Below, one piece after another: positions 34,516-45,914 of a DNA stretch of 64,000 nucleotides. The position numbers and the translations under genes were made by a program. The notes below the pieces were generated by a model. The model was not told where the DNA came from and ran no database searches. It was given only the letters and a program-made list of their open reading frames with translations. This DNA comes from Agrocybe praecox (Eukaryota > Basidiomycota > Agaricomycetes > Agaricales > Agrocybaceae): positions 2,418,001 to 2,482,000 of the forward strand of contig OZ024840.1 in the NCBI GenBank assembly GCA_964017145.1, written 5' to 3'. The stretch's first letter is position 1. Every line of letters begins with the position of its first letter.

Positions 34516-36286
34516 CTATGGCGGCGTGGATGGTCGTTTGCGTATTCTTGCGATGATGTTCAGGCGACGAGCTGGTTTATGTCGTAATGAGCACGGACAG
34601 TTCAAGTGTTGGTGTTTGATGAACGTACAGTAATCGAGTCTCGAATGCTGGTCCATGGCCTCGCCATCTGAATCGTCCAATGGATCGGTCGATGTAGCCA
34701 GGTGCCAGGCATCTAAGGAGGAGATAATGAGAAAATTGGTACAAACCGATCAATAAGATCAACACTTACGCTCAAACATTGATCGCTCTTGTGCTGGGGA
34801 CGAAGTCGGCAGTGCGTCTGGGAATTTGAGTCAACATCCAATATCAAATTATATATCATGACTTACATCGGGGTTCTGGACGACGGTGTAATCTGGTTAG
34901 GTCTTGACTAGGGACATAGAACAAGAAAGATCTTTCATCCTTTGGTGCCCCTTGTGGTTGACGCTGAGATCGATGAATATTACTTCCAGATTCTAGCATA
35001 CAAGGACGAAAACAAAATGATTTTAGTTCCATCTGACGGTGGACAGGAAGGTATAGTATAAGAACCTGTGACGAAGTGAGGTGCGGTGTTGTTTCTGAAT
35101 TTCCTGTCTCCATCAACGGTGGACACCAGCCTCTGCAAGAACATGTTTCTTTGGTTGGACATAGTATGGCCGAACTGGATCTCCTCCGGTGTATCAACGT
35201 TTTCCTGTTGGAGTTCTGGCGTGGAAAGTCTCCTCAGATATGGGATGGTATTTGGATGTTTTTTGGAGTAATCATCATCGTATGGGTTTGGGGCTCTTTC
35301 GTTCTCCAGGTAATGGTATAGGAGCCACAAAAATGCACGACCTCTGTCGGCTGATGCCAACCGCGTATGAGGTAGAAAGAGATCTAAGAAATTCAAGTTG
35401 CCGTCGAAATGAAGTTGAGAGAGAGGCTAGTGCAGAGGTGAAAGAAAAAGAAAAGCTCTCGATCATGTGAAGAATGAGACGTAGGGGTTTCTTACTGCTG
35501 CATGATTAGCGAGAACAAACACGAGGTTGACCACACTGGTTGAAGGGCGTTGGCCAGCTCTCTTTTACAAGTTAAGATAAGATCAAGAGAAAATAGATTG
35601 CCATACCAGCCTGATCAGAACCTCGTCTGGTGTGGATGGAGAGACGGTGCGAATTTCAGAAGGGAGGACGGCTGCTTTCAGACAGTTCTTTATACGAGGT
35701 GCATCTTGTGCATTGCCATCTGTCTTCTGCAATGACGGTACCGGATGGTATGTTCTTAAGGCCGTCTTCATTTCGGGAAAGACTGTGATGTCACGAGCCA
35801 AGGATCAGTTAATTATATACAGCAAGATGAATGCAAAGACTCGAGAGTTGAGGGGCGCCTTACAAGCCATGGTCGTGTTAATGCGCCCGACATTGGTGAG
35901 AAGTGCAATTTTGGCAAATTCGACACTGAAGGCGGGAGTTTCAACCATCTTCTCCTTGAGCACTTTGGAACATTTACTGGAGGAAAACAATGCGGATACA
36001 TAAAGATCTGCAAACGCAACTTTACCACCTTTGGGAGAGTTGGGATCGGTAAAGACGGCCTGCTTGTCGGTAAATAGATAATCGAGGAGATCATATTGTA
36101 CATCTTCGCGAGTTAGTGGCTCTGCATCATTTCTCTTGATGGGCAACGCCTTGCGGCTGAGATACCCAACCCTGTTGATTCATTTAGAAAGGAATAATTG
36201 TAGGGAGATATATAGACGACTGACGGTGGAGAAACGGCATCGACAGTCCAAGCAGAGGATGCAGCAGGAGGGGAGATGGAAGACAT
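34516..36286 (-). CDS. Ies1-like INO80 complex subunit, diverged copy A
   Basis: Start ATG at 36286 (MSSISPPAASSAWTVDAVSPP), then after a 50-nt intron VGYLSRKALPIKRNDAEPLT. Core: REDVQYDLLDYLFTDKQAVF, LLTNVGRINTTMA joined to FFPEMKTALRTYHPVPSLQ, NAQDAPRIKNCLKAA, TSVVNLIFVL-like SVVNLVFVLANHAA, then LNFLDLF and ADRGRAFLWLLYHYLEN. The C-terminus has DAWHLATSTDPLDDSDGE, CPCSLRHKPARR and ends in RKRPSTPP. This pattern is the Ino eighty subunit 1 family of fungal INO80 remodellers. Every join I tested keeps frame, so it is not a pseudogene by sequence. Compared with copy B at 43.6 kb, it has a longer N-terminus and lacks the long acidic/Lys-rich linker. Confidence 0.7.
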
Positions 36287-36539
36287 GAAGAGAAACGATA
36301 GAGACACGAGGCAGTAGACTCTCAGAACCAAAGCAGATTTCTACCCGGACGAGTTAAGTAACGTAAGCCAGCCCCAGATAAGGAAAAACAAGACTAAGAA
36401 AGCGACAGCGTAGACAGAAACCAGAAAGCATCTCGAGTTACCAGTTTATTCTCGGGAATGACATGCCTATTTTAGCTCATGATTATGTCAGCACTACTCC
36501 CTAACTGGTAACCTTCTTTTTTTGACTCGTCACCATAAC

Positions 36540-36954
36540 ATGGCAGACAAATTCGACGAGGCAACCCAAGTGCGTCTCTAGTCTCTCTAGTCCATCTCTG
36601 CCTTGCACTCATCTTACTTAGAAAGAATTGGCGTCCTTCTTAGAGACCCAGCAAGCCATTGTAAACCTTTCTCTCTTCTAGTCTTTCTCGTAGACTCACT
36701 GCTCCATTTCACAGGCGCGCTTGAACGCTTCAGTTCAACAACTGACAACGACGTGTTGGGACAAGTTCGTCCTTCTTACCTCCTCTTTATGGCTTCCTTT
36801 AATTTCGTCCTATAGATGCACTTCCGGCACACCCTCGACGCGTTTCTCTAGAGGTGAAGAGAGCTGCCTTGCAAACTGCGTACAGCGTTTCCTCGACACA
36901 AGTCTTTTCATGGTCAAAGAAATCGAAAACAAGCGTCTCCAGGCTGGTAGATAA
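36540..36954 (+). CDS. TIM8: Tim8, small TIM chaperone of the mitochondrial intermembrane space
   Basis: Exons 36540-36569, 36622-36660, 36715-36764 and 36816-36954 sum to 258 nt, 85 residues, the usual size. Protein begins MADKFDEATQ-KELASFLETQ. The twin CX3C motifs are CWDKC and CLANC, the first split by intron 3, with TSGTPSTRFSRGEES between and VQRFLDTSLFMVKEIENKR after. Tim8 with Tim13 escorts hydrophobic precursors such as Tim23 across the intermembrane space; the cysteines form disulfides through Mia40. Its stop is 54 nt from the convergent acyltransferase stop. It was fragmented across frames because of the short exons. Confidence 0.94.
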
Positions 36955-37008
36955 TCACATACATTGGTATCGAACATTCCGTACATATAGTTCACACTCT
37001 ACTTTGTC

Positions 37009-38522
37009 TCACCCGCGTAATCTACCCCACAAATAAGCAAAGCTTGCTGGCCAGAAGAAACAGAATGCGTCTAGAATCTCTCGCTTCCGGCGCAGCCTCA
37101 ATGGAATCTCAACAGGAGCTCCTTGTGGGGAAAGTGACTGCGAATCAAAGAACCTTTCCATCGACTCGTCTTTCTCTTGCCAAAGCTTCCTTAACCAAAC
37201 ATCGAATACGTCCTTCTCTTCACTCGGTATATCAACTTCTACCGTTCGTTTTGCTTTCGGATCTGGGGCTGCGGATTGCAAGGTTTCTTCAAGGTTTCCA
37301 ATGGGTACAGCGGTCACATCGAACATTCTGAGGTGTATGTGGATTGTGGGAGGAGCGACTCCGTCGAAAAAGATTGACCGCAAGGTGTAATAATCTTGTC
37401 CATAACCCAGTGGGGGTATACCTAAACGATTTGATGAGCGATATTCTGCTATATTATGAGCACAGGGCTTACCAGGATATGCAACTGTCATGTCCAGTAG
37501 CCGGAGGTCAGGAATTCTGGGCGCAAGAGAACGCAAGCTATAATGTAGGCCCGTAGACCTTGGTAACAGGATATGTCTCATGTCATTCTGCCTCGAAGAT
37601 TAGCAGGAAGCAACAATGACCCGGAACAATTTCTTACAATTCCCATCTTGTCTGCGTATTTCTTGCTCCTTGGTCTAGTATCTTTGCTCACGAGCGTTCC
37701 TTCAGGGTATAATATGAAACATAATGGTTTTCCTTCTCTTTCCGCTTCTCTCCCCAGAGAAGCGAGATCAGTGGCCAGTTGTTTGCGGTCTGACGCCCAA
37801 GAACGGGCAAGGAAGATGAAGTTGAAGAATTGCATTCCCTATGATTCACAGGCATTAGGCTTTAGCGCCACGATGATTAGGAAGGCTTACCCAGCCAATT
37901 ATGGGGAGCCAACGTAAACTCTTCTTTAAAGTGATGAAGACATATCGATGAACGCCTTGGGAGCTCATAAAGTATGTGAAGCACCAAGCATACCACCAGT
38001 CTGCATAGACCTGAGGGAGGGGCCACAAGTTCGTAGATGCATTAGGCGCTAACGATATAGACGCACCTGATGATTGGCTATTAGAACAAACTTGGTTGGA
38101 AGCTCCAGGCCGATTGGCTTTCCGTTACTATCTTTCACGACATACTGATCTATCTCTGCTTGAGTGAAGGCACCCATGCCTTCAGTCTCAAAAGTTATGC
38201 GCAGCTTTGTCGGTGCAAACCATTGGCACATGAGAACTGTGGGTTGTTCAGGTCAGCGATTAGGGATAAGGAAAAGTGAGATATTACTCTGAAGACATCC
38301 AAAGGCTCCTTTGGTATAGCGAATTCCAGCGTAGTAGAGTTTCCTGGACCATCTAAAGGGCAGAAAGCGGAATGGGAGAAGAAAGACAAATTGGGAGGCA
38401 TTTATCATGATACACGCGCAGTTGAAGACGACAAAGAAGAGCAGAGCCTTGAGGTTCCTTGTCCATGGATTCGAAGGGCGCTCATTGATAGGAATGGCGC
38501 ATAGAGGAGTCTTGAAAGACAT
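37009..38522 (-). CDS. Membrane LPLAT-family acyltransferase (AGPAT/Cst26-like)
   Basis: Start MSFKTPLCAIP at 38522, stop at 37009, about six exons. An N-terminal hydrophobic segment (LKALLFFVVFNCACIMINA) and a second one (FVFLLPFRFLPF) anchor it. Motif I is NHQVYADWWYAW (NHx4D form, with Q-x-Y as in AGPAT3/4/5, LPGAT1 and yeast Cst26), followed by TLKKSLRWLPIIGWAM. Motif III is CFILYPEGTLVS. Later GVAPPTIHIHLRMFDV and a charged helix (VFDVWLRKLWQEKDESM), with FFWPASFAYLWG at the C-terminus as a possible last membrane helix. It likely acylates a lysophospholipid at ER or lipid droplets. The acceptor lipid cannot be told. Confidence 0.85.
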
Positions 38523-38619
38523 GGATGGGGAGGAGAAGGGGAGAGGGACAACGCGGACTCGGCATTGTTTATATTATCAGCTGCTATAATAGGTGTGACA
38601 TCACACATTGTCTATCATC

Positions 38620-39690
38620 ATGCAACCATTCATCGACGACCTCGTCCCTCTCGTCCTCCAAGCAGACGACCACTGGTGGCCGAGAGACCTTGCAAATCTT
38701 TCAACATTATCTTCGACATGGCTATTCTACACACGCCAGAGACTCTACCATTCTCCAATCATCCAATCCTTTTCCGCAGCAGTCTTACTCGCAGACTCTC
38801 TTCAAACAAGTCCGCTGCTTGTTTCCCTTGTCAAAGGGCTTTGTCTCCAACCACTCGCACGAGAACGCAGGCCACGCGCAGCAGAACTCAGTGCTGTCAT
38901 ATCTCTCTTGGGTCTTGATGGCCTGGAGCGCGTTACGTTGGGCGGCGAACTAGCAGTGAAGGCAGAAAGATTCCTGCGACATATATCAAACCCCGATGAT
39001 CTAAGGGACTTACACATAGACGGAAGTCTACTGTGTGACCGTTTGAGCTCTCCTCCTTCGTTGGAGTGGGACGAGTCTCTCAGTTTTAGTTTACCGAACA
39101 TCCGCAAGCTCCGGTTGACACATATCGAACTCGACATTGCACCACCGTTAATGCCCATTTCTTCTCCAATCACCACCCTCGTCCTCGAACACGTCGATAT
39201 CGTCAATGGACACATCATACACCTTTTGAACGGCAGCAAATCCCTAGACCGACTTCACATAACCACGAACGATCTTGTTGCATCTGAAGAGGAAGTACGC
39301 CTCGTGCTGACCTCATGCGCCGTTGCATGCCTACATTACGAAACACAGAAGGACGCTAAATCCAGCCAATTTCTTCTCGATGTTGATCCGGAGCGTGTAG
39401 GCTCATTACGATGTCTGCATCTTTGCGGTCATTTTGTCGACATGGGCATCCTCACTATGGTCAGTGAAACGTGCAGAAATTTAGTGGAACTTGCGATATT
39501 CGGGAGAGCAGTACGCGTTTCTACGGGCGAATGGGCCCATTTAATTAAATCTGGGGCGTTCTCATCACTCCGGCGGCTCGGGTTACCCTGGGGCACTAAC
39601 CAGCCGCCGTTTTCTAGGTGGCCTGCAGCAGAAATCGAGCAGGTTCAAAATGCGTGTAACTTTAGGGAGATACCCCTTCACTTGTACTAA
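38620..39690 (+). CDS. Single-exon leucine-rich / F-box-like protein
   Basis: A continuous frame of 356 residues from the ATG at 38620, MQPFIDDLVPLVLQADDHWW, to 39690; the frame opens 12 nt earlier with a TTG. The N-terminus (LATLSSTWLFYTRQRLY-like NLSTLSSTWLFYTRQRLYH) is arranged like the F-box-adjacent helices of many Agaricomycete proteins. The rest contains irregular leucine-rich units (LPNIRKLRLTHIEL, ITTLVLEHVDIV, SLDRLHITTNDL, SLRCLHLCGHFVD, NLVELAIFGRAV, SLRRLGLPWG). A role as substrate receptor of an SCF ligase is possible but not shown. Absence of introns is unusual here. It is divergent from the acyltransferase, 97 bp between starts. Confidence 0.75.
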   Translation: MQPFIDDLVPLVLQADDHWWPRDLANLSTLSSTWLFYTRQRLYHSPIIQSFSAAVLLADSLQTSPLLVSLVKGLCLQPLARERRPRAAELSAVISLLGLDGLERVTLGGELAVKAERFLRHISNPDDLRDLHIDGSLLCDRLSSPPSLEWDESLSFSLPNIRKLRLTHIELDIAPPLMPISSPITTLVLEHVDIVNGHIIHLLNGSKSLDRLHITTNDLVASEEEVRLVLTSCAVACLHYETQKDAKSSQFLLDVDPERVGSLRCLHLCGHFVDMGILTMVSETCRNLVELAIFGRAVRVSTGEWAHLIKSGAFSSLRRLGLPWGTNQPPFSRWPAAEIEQVQNACNFREIPLHLY

Positions 39691-39944
39691 TAGTCAGTAA
39701 TATACCGTGTATTTTGTATTCGAGGAACGGAATGATAGATACCCACGCAAATATAAACATGTTTGCAACATTTGTATACGGAGATAGGAACCTTCCCCCT
39801 GATTGGGACAAAACCATAGGCCTCCAATTTCTTGTACCTCATCCACAATATTGGAGGTTCCTTCCTCGCCGCCCTGCTTCCAGGTTTGCTTGTGTCTATC
39901 ACATTACTGTTGCCACATTCTTAATTTCCGTGAAGCTTTTCGTC

Positions 39945-42900
39945 ATGCAGTCAATCCTTTCGCGCAATTCAAATTCACATCGCACTCCTAGGAAAAGTTC
40001 TTCCTTTCTCTCGCTCAGACGCGAAACAGAAAAGTATCCGACCAACGAATCGAGCAACATATCGCCTTTTGGTGCTGCCGGTCCTTCAAACACATCACCG
40101 TCGAGCTACTTCGATGTCTATCCACGCCCGACCTCCAACTCTCTTCCTCGTTCTGCAAAGTCTAGGACTCATGCCAGCAGGGCTACTACGGCTCCTCAGC
40201 CATCCCTCGTGCCCGAACCCGTAGCGAGATATAGTGACGCCGGCCCTGTATATGCTTTTCCGACCTTTGATGCACCCGAGGACTTCTCGACCAACCGCCG
40301 GGATGCTCCTTTTGGCCAAGGCCAGTATACAAGGACTCGTTCAAGGACAGGTCCTTCGTCGGCGAGATCTAAATGGGAGCCCCCAAGCTCAATTTCACAA
40401 CCCCGGTTTTCCCATTCTTCGTCAACTCAGCACACAGAGACACCTCCGCGAACGCCAGACGATTACTCGACCTCAAATGACTCTCTCGATTTGTTTCCTG
40501 TTATGGTTGCCGCCCCGATTGCTGGAGTAGAGACAATGGATGCACTGGTGGATGGTATGAATGGCGGTTCAGATCTATTGAGTTCCTCGTTATCATCCGC
40601 TCGGAGGTCCTCCTCGAGTAGGTCACAATTTTCGATTCATGGACATCACCCACTCTATGAGCCTCCTCTCCCTACTCCGCCGCCCGGCGTTGTACTTGGA
40701 GGAGGCAAGGCACGGCGTAAAATGATTCGGAAGGCGAGTTACTCTGGAGATTCAAGCGAAGACGACGGTAGTTATCCCTCCCAACCCCAATCGCGCCGAA
40801 GGCGACCGCGACCAACTCCTTCCAGGTCTGCTTCAAATTCTACAATTACATCTCCTTCCCAATCCGTAGGGTCTACCGATGACTACCAGTCTCATCTTCG
40901 CAACAAGGCCACCACACGGCCAGCAACATCCAACGTCACTGTAGAGAATCGAAAGAGCATCGTCCCTTCCATATCAGAAATCATTCGTAACCATGCCCCT
41001 ATAGAGAGCCAAGTTCGTTCACGACCACCCCCGACCCGTTCATCCTCTCTGTATTCCCCTAGCACCCATGGTCATCCAACTGTCCACGAAGAGGTAGAAC
41101 CGGAAACTTTGGCACGTGAAGAAGAGGATGTAGACTTCCTGTCACGTTCTTCTATAGACAGTGTCGCCGATGAAGTGCAACGAACGATTCGCAATCAAAG
41201 CATTGCCAAACCTTTACCTCCACCTCCACCAAGTTCTGCTTCTGCATTCCTCAAGCGGAATTCTATTATATCCGACAACGTCAGCCTGTATTCTCCCCGC
41301 TCAGACCCAGGGGCCCCATCTATATATTCCCTCTCTGCTCCCTCCAGTTATCTTCCCCCTTCCCCTCAAGAGCAGACCCTAATGGTTAAAAATCCACAGT
41401 CACAAGCAGTAGCACAATATCTTCGATCTGCTCGTCTTACCACCTTGCTCAAGCTTACTCGGTCACCCCACGCTTCAGCAGATAATCCTCTAACTGTCAG
41501 TCTGTCAGATTTAGGTAGTCCGACGGGATTTCCTGTCGTTGTATTTCTCGGTCTGGGATGTGTCCGCCACATTATGGGACTTTATGACGAAATGGCCAGC
41601 TGTCTGGGTCTTAGGCTTATCACCATTGACAGGTACGTCACTAAATTTCAGGGGTAGCATTTCTGTCTAATAAACTTCTCAGATGGGGCTTGGGCAGAAC
41701 GGAACCTCGCTTAAAGTCTGCGAAAGGTATCATGCAATGGGCGTCTGTTGTGGAGGAGGTGCTTGATTTACTGCATATAAATCAATGCAGTATCATGGCA
41801 CACTCTGCAGGTGCCCCCTATGCGTTGTCGTTTGCAAACAAACAGCCCTCTCGTATCCGAGGTGATATATGCCTGCTTGCTCCATGGGTTGGCGGTACTG
41901 AGAGCAGTACGTATCCTCCTCCTAACTTGCCTGTTTGAGTTATTGATGATGCACTGTATAAATAGATGGTTATAAATGGCTGAAGTACGTTCCGAACGGC
42001 TTGTTGAAAACTGCACAAGCAGCGGAATGGAAAATCCAGGCGTGGATGATTGGCAAACCTCCAACAATTGCTTATGAAGGCATTGGCTATATTGCACCTC
42101 CTACATCCAAACAAAGTGATGATAGGTCATCTCCTAGGTCGAGCGGGAACTTGGGCTCTTCCGTCTATTCAAACGGTGATGGTAAACCCAGGCCTAGCGT
42201 GGGCAGTAATTTTAGCGAATATGATGACCTCCGGGATTTCGATGGGCGCTTCGAGAGTCGGAGTACTTTGGGACTCAAATCAAAATCGCGCGCAACTCCG
42301 CAGATACCACAGGGCGATTTTTCTGGAGGTTCGACCAAACGCAAAACTTCTCGTGGATTTTTCGATATGTTGAAAGGATCGCCGACCTCTCCGGCCTCAC
42401 AATCGCAAGAGAAGCAATCTTCCGCATCCAAGAAGCTGAAAGGCCTTCGATCTATGGGCTCTCTTAAAGGCAAGAGTCGGACACCACCACTATCCGATCC
42501 ACCTTCGAGCCCCCAAATACCTCCTTCCCTCCGAATTGACATCGGTTTGGGTCTAGAGGATATGTCCTGGATATCACAAAGGGCATCACCAGACATTCTG
42601 TCCGACAGCATGAGAACCGCTACACAGCAGTCATACAATAATTATCCAAGAAGCTCAGGTCGCCGTTCAATATCATTTACTTCATCCAAAGTCGCTATGT
42701 CAATGCCTAATTCACCAGCACCGAGTACATTCAATTCTACCTTCGGGCAGAGTTCATCGAGCAGCTTAGCCTCAGCCAGTCATCAGGTTGCACTAGGGAA
42801 TGCTCTGATAGCTGCATCGCATGCAGAGTCAGCAAAAGGAACGCACAACGATCTTTTGCAGATACTCAACCATGAAAACCACTCGTGGGGTTTCTCCTAT

Positions 42901-43140
42901 TCTTCTTACCCTCATCGCGTTAGGATTTGGTATGGAGATAAAGACGAGAGAATTGCCGAACATGCAGTCCGGTGGATGGAGCGCACCATGGGCCCAGATA
43001 GATGTTCTGTAAAAGTTGTGAAGGGTGCAGATCATGGGCTCATGTACCGAAGTAGTGCTGTCGTAGAGGTGCTAGAATGGATCCTTAGTTCATGGCGCCC
43101 GGAGGATAACGCGTTCTCTGGTCTGCGTAGAGGGCTTTAA
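39945..43140 (+). CDS. Large alpha/beta-hydrolase with long disordered N-terminus
   Basis: Exons 39945-41632, 41683-41906 and 41966-43140 sum to 3087 nt, 1028 residues, starting MQSILSRNSNSHRTPRK. Residues 1 to about 480 are Ser/Pro/Arg-rich and disordered. The hydrolase core follows: FPVVVFLGLGCVRHIMGLYD, LITIDRWGLGRTE, and the nucleophile elbow SIMAHSAGAPYAL. The acid and histidine lie in IWYGDKDERIAEHAV and VVKGADHGLMYRSS. Between elbow and acid sits an insertion of roughly 230 residues, Ser/Lys-rich (STKRKTSRGFFDMLKGSPT). Triad S-D-H is therefore complete, so the enzyme may be active on esters or lipids. No narrower family can be named. The upstream ATG at 39732 is possible but gives an unlikely N-terminus. 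Confidence 0.8.
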
Positions 43141-43631
43141 TTGGAAGTTGATAAATTACCTCCCTTCTTTACTTCATTCACGACGTTTTCCACTCGGTTC
43201 GTTCATATAAGGCTGTTCCTTCCTCGCACTATACTACTACTTCTTGGATTTTATCCATATACCACACGCCTACTATTACGTGATATCCTCATGTGTTTGT
43301 ACTATACGATTAATACCTGAACTTGAATCCGTGATGAATGTTTTTGCTAGTAGAATGTGCGTCACTGGGCGCCAAATTCCAATGACGCTCGGAAGCACTT
43401 TGGTCTGTGCCTGAAATGAGAAATCCTGCCAAGCCGATACCGGCTGTTTCGCCCTCACGTGATATGCTCTGAGAGCAACCCCGGAATGGAAGGTAGCTTC
43501 GGATTTCGAAGTCTATGACAAGTGGCTCCTTCACATCCTTCAACTAATACACCACGGTACCCAGTTTATATTTTCTACAGTACTCGTGCTTATCATCCCC
43601 CCTTTCTTTTAGGTCTCTGCCGCTCCATTTT
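43141..43631. other. Promoter region of Ies1-like copy B
   Basis: About 490 bp between two plus-strand genes, holding the 3' UTR of the hydrolase and the leader of the next gene. No gene or repeat seen; the pyrimidine-rich tract at about 43596-43612 fits a fungal 5' leader. Confidence 0.5.
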
Positions 43632-45522
43632 ATGGCGGCTCCCGTACCACGAAGGTCCATAGCCATCAAACATGGGGATGGTGAACCTCTTACTCGCGCA
43701 GACATCCAATATGATGTTCTGCATGCTATCTTCTCCAACAAACACGAAGTCTTTACCGACCCATTTGCTGCTAAGGACGCCCCAAAGTTGACCTTCAGAG
43801 ACTTATATCTCAAATCCATCGTTCATTCTCCGAAAGCTACCAAAGCGCTCAAGGACAAGATGAATGAATCAGAGGAATTTAGTGAGGACTATGCGATGCT
43901 CTCTCTCCTGGTTAATGTAGGACGGATAAATACTACCATGAGCTGTGAGTAACTATCATGCCTCTCTTGTCGTTTGCTGTCTGCTTACACATGACATTCA
44001 CAAAAGTCTTCCCCGAGATGAAGACTGCTATCCGCACCTATCATCCTGTTCCGTCCCTTCAACGGACTAGTGGAAATCTGCAAGATGCCCCACGAATTAA
44101 ACACGTTCTCCGCGCAATTCAACTAGACGACATTGGGGAAGTAAAATTAGGTTACCCCGCCTCTCTAGCAGAAGTTGTAGCCCGTTACGTTAGTATTCAT
44201 GCTTCCCTTCTACATGCATTCTTTGAACATATATGCGCATATAGCGATCAGGTACACATCCTCCGACAAATATAGCTAACTTGATTTTCGTGTTGGCCTC
44301 TCATTCGGCGGTATGTTTGCACGACAATTTCAAGTCTTTTCTACAATTCTTATCTGCACACGTATAGCCCGTCGGGGAGTCGCATTTTAATAGTCGTCTT
44401 GAATTCATCGACTTGTTTATGCGTCGGGATGTTTCGTCAGCCTCCCGTGGCCGTGCATTCTTATGGCTATGCTATAATTATCTTGAATCCCCTACCTCAG
44501 AAGAAGACGATTATGATAGCGAGCCTACTACAAATCCATTTTCGGACTCTGAGGATCAAGCTTCTCCGCCTAGTTTCCACTTCTTGACTCCAGAAGAAAC
44601 AGCAGAAGAAAATAAGGAGTCGCCTGAAGATCTTCTTATGACAGAAAAACTTCTGTCTCAAAGGACGCGCATACTTCGAACACAAAGTGCGAAAGAGGCT
44701 GGAAAGGGCTCTACTGTTGCATCCGTTAACGGTAGTGTCATGGGTGACGATGAAGAGCCTCCAGTATTACCTGAGGACGAGTCAAAAAGTAGAAACAAAC
44801 GCACTACTTCCACGGTCACTGCACCTGCTAAGGGCAAGACGAAACGCGCGCCCGCGAAGAAATCAGTACCACTTACGGCACCTGTGGTAATGGAGAAGGC
44901 CAAAGAACCGGAACCTTTCCCAATCCCTGATCTGGACGACGATGATCAGTTATATGACGCCTTCGTGAGACGTATGACTATTTACTTTAACTTTTGCTTC
45001 TCTGTGTCTGATCTTTACGCCATAAAGAACGAGAGCTATCTCGTCGAAATGGACATGGTCCTATAACTCAGAACGCTCATCGATTCGATGCAGCTTCTGA
45101 CACACATGCTGGACAGACGCATCGTCAGTGGTATACCCCATATCCACAGAATCACAGGAGACCTGTTTCGCCAAATCGTTCGCGTCACAGAACGCACCAT
45201 CACCGTGCACAACCACCACGCAGTATGTTCCAACGTACGAGAAATTCCCTCCCTATGAAGTATATTGCGACTAAAATTTTCATCTATTATCTGCAGAAGC
45301 TTGGCAAGTTATAGAGTCGGATCCCCTGATTGATTCTGACGAAGAAGGTGGTGACGAATACGTCCGGGAAGATTGCAGTAGGTTACAACCTTTTGATACA
45401 GCCAATATTTACTAAAATTCCTACATCCAGTTCAACGACTCAAAGTACTTAATCAGCTGTCCCAACAGCGCTGGATGCCTGACCTTCGACAACCTTCTGA
45501 CATGGATACCGACTCTTTTTAG
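43632..45522 (+). CDS. Ies1-like INO80 complex subunit, copy B
   Basis: ATG at 43632 (MAAPVPRRSIAIKHGDGEPL), stop TAG at 45520-45522, about eight exons. Core: RADIQYDVLHAIFSNKHEVF, LTFRDLYLKSIVHSPKATKA, LLVNVGRINTTMS joined to FFPEMKTAIRTYHPVPSLQ, LQDAPRIKHVLRAIQLDD, PPTNIANLIFVLASHSAPVG, FIDLFMRRDVSSASRGRAF, LWLCYNYLES. A linker rich in Asp/Glu, then Lys/Arg (KGKTKRAPAKKS) follows, then a His/Arg-rich stretch and AWQVIESDPLIDSDEEGG, ending in MPDLRQPSDMDTDSF. This is the better-preserved member of the pair, so probably the orthologue of fungal Ies1. INO80 slides nucleosomes and removes H2A.Z; Ies1 belongs to the fungus-specific module. Confidence 0.75.
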
Positions 45523-45914
45523 TCACCGGCACTATTTTTTTAGACTGCATTATACTCTCCCTAATCACTTTTTAGTCCATGCGAGCACTTCATTTTAATA
45601 ACTCAACTCCTCGTACTTGGTCCATAATTTTAATCGTATTTATCTGTCGCACTAGTATTCATCCCTCTTTTAATAACCAAAACAACAACACGCGCACCAC
45701 ATTTATATTATCTTACAGCTATTTGAACATGCGATCCCAAGACAGTGTAAAAACGCACAAAAAAGACATTGATGAGCAGAATATGGCGAAATAGGGCAAT
45801 AATGAGATTTGAATAGAGAAAAGAAAAGAGTAAAGATGATGAAAATCCAAGCGAGCTCGCATCTCTGCCAAATGAAACGTGGGGTATCTATCCCAATGCA
45901 AGAAAAAAACGATA
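45523..45914. other. Convergent intergenic region
   Basis: About 390 bp between the stops of Ies1-like copy B (+) and the MIT-domain gene (-). AT-rich with no supportable reading frame; expected to hold both 3' UTRs. Confidence 0.5.

Noticed and set aside
34516..36286. Ies1-like copy A as a pseudogene
   Set aside because: Frame fragments suggested decay, but after placing introns by comparison with copy B all the joins I tested keep frame and all shared motifs are present.
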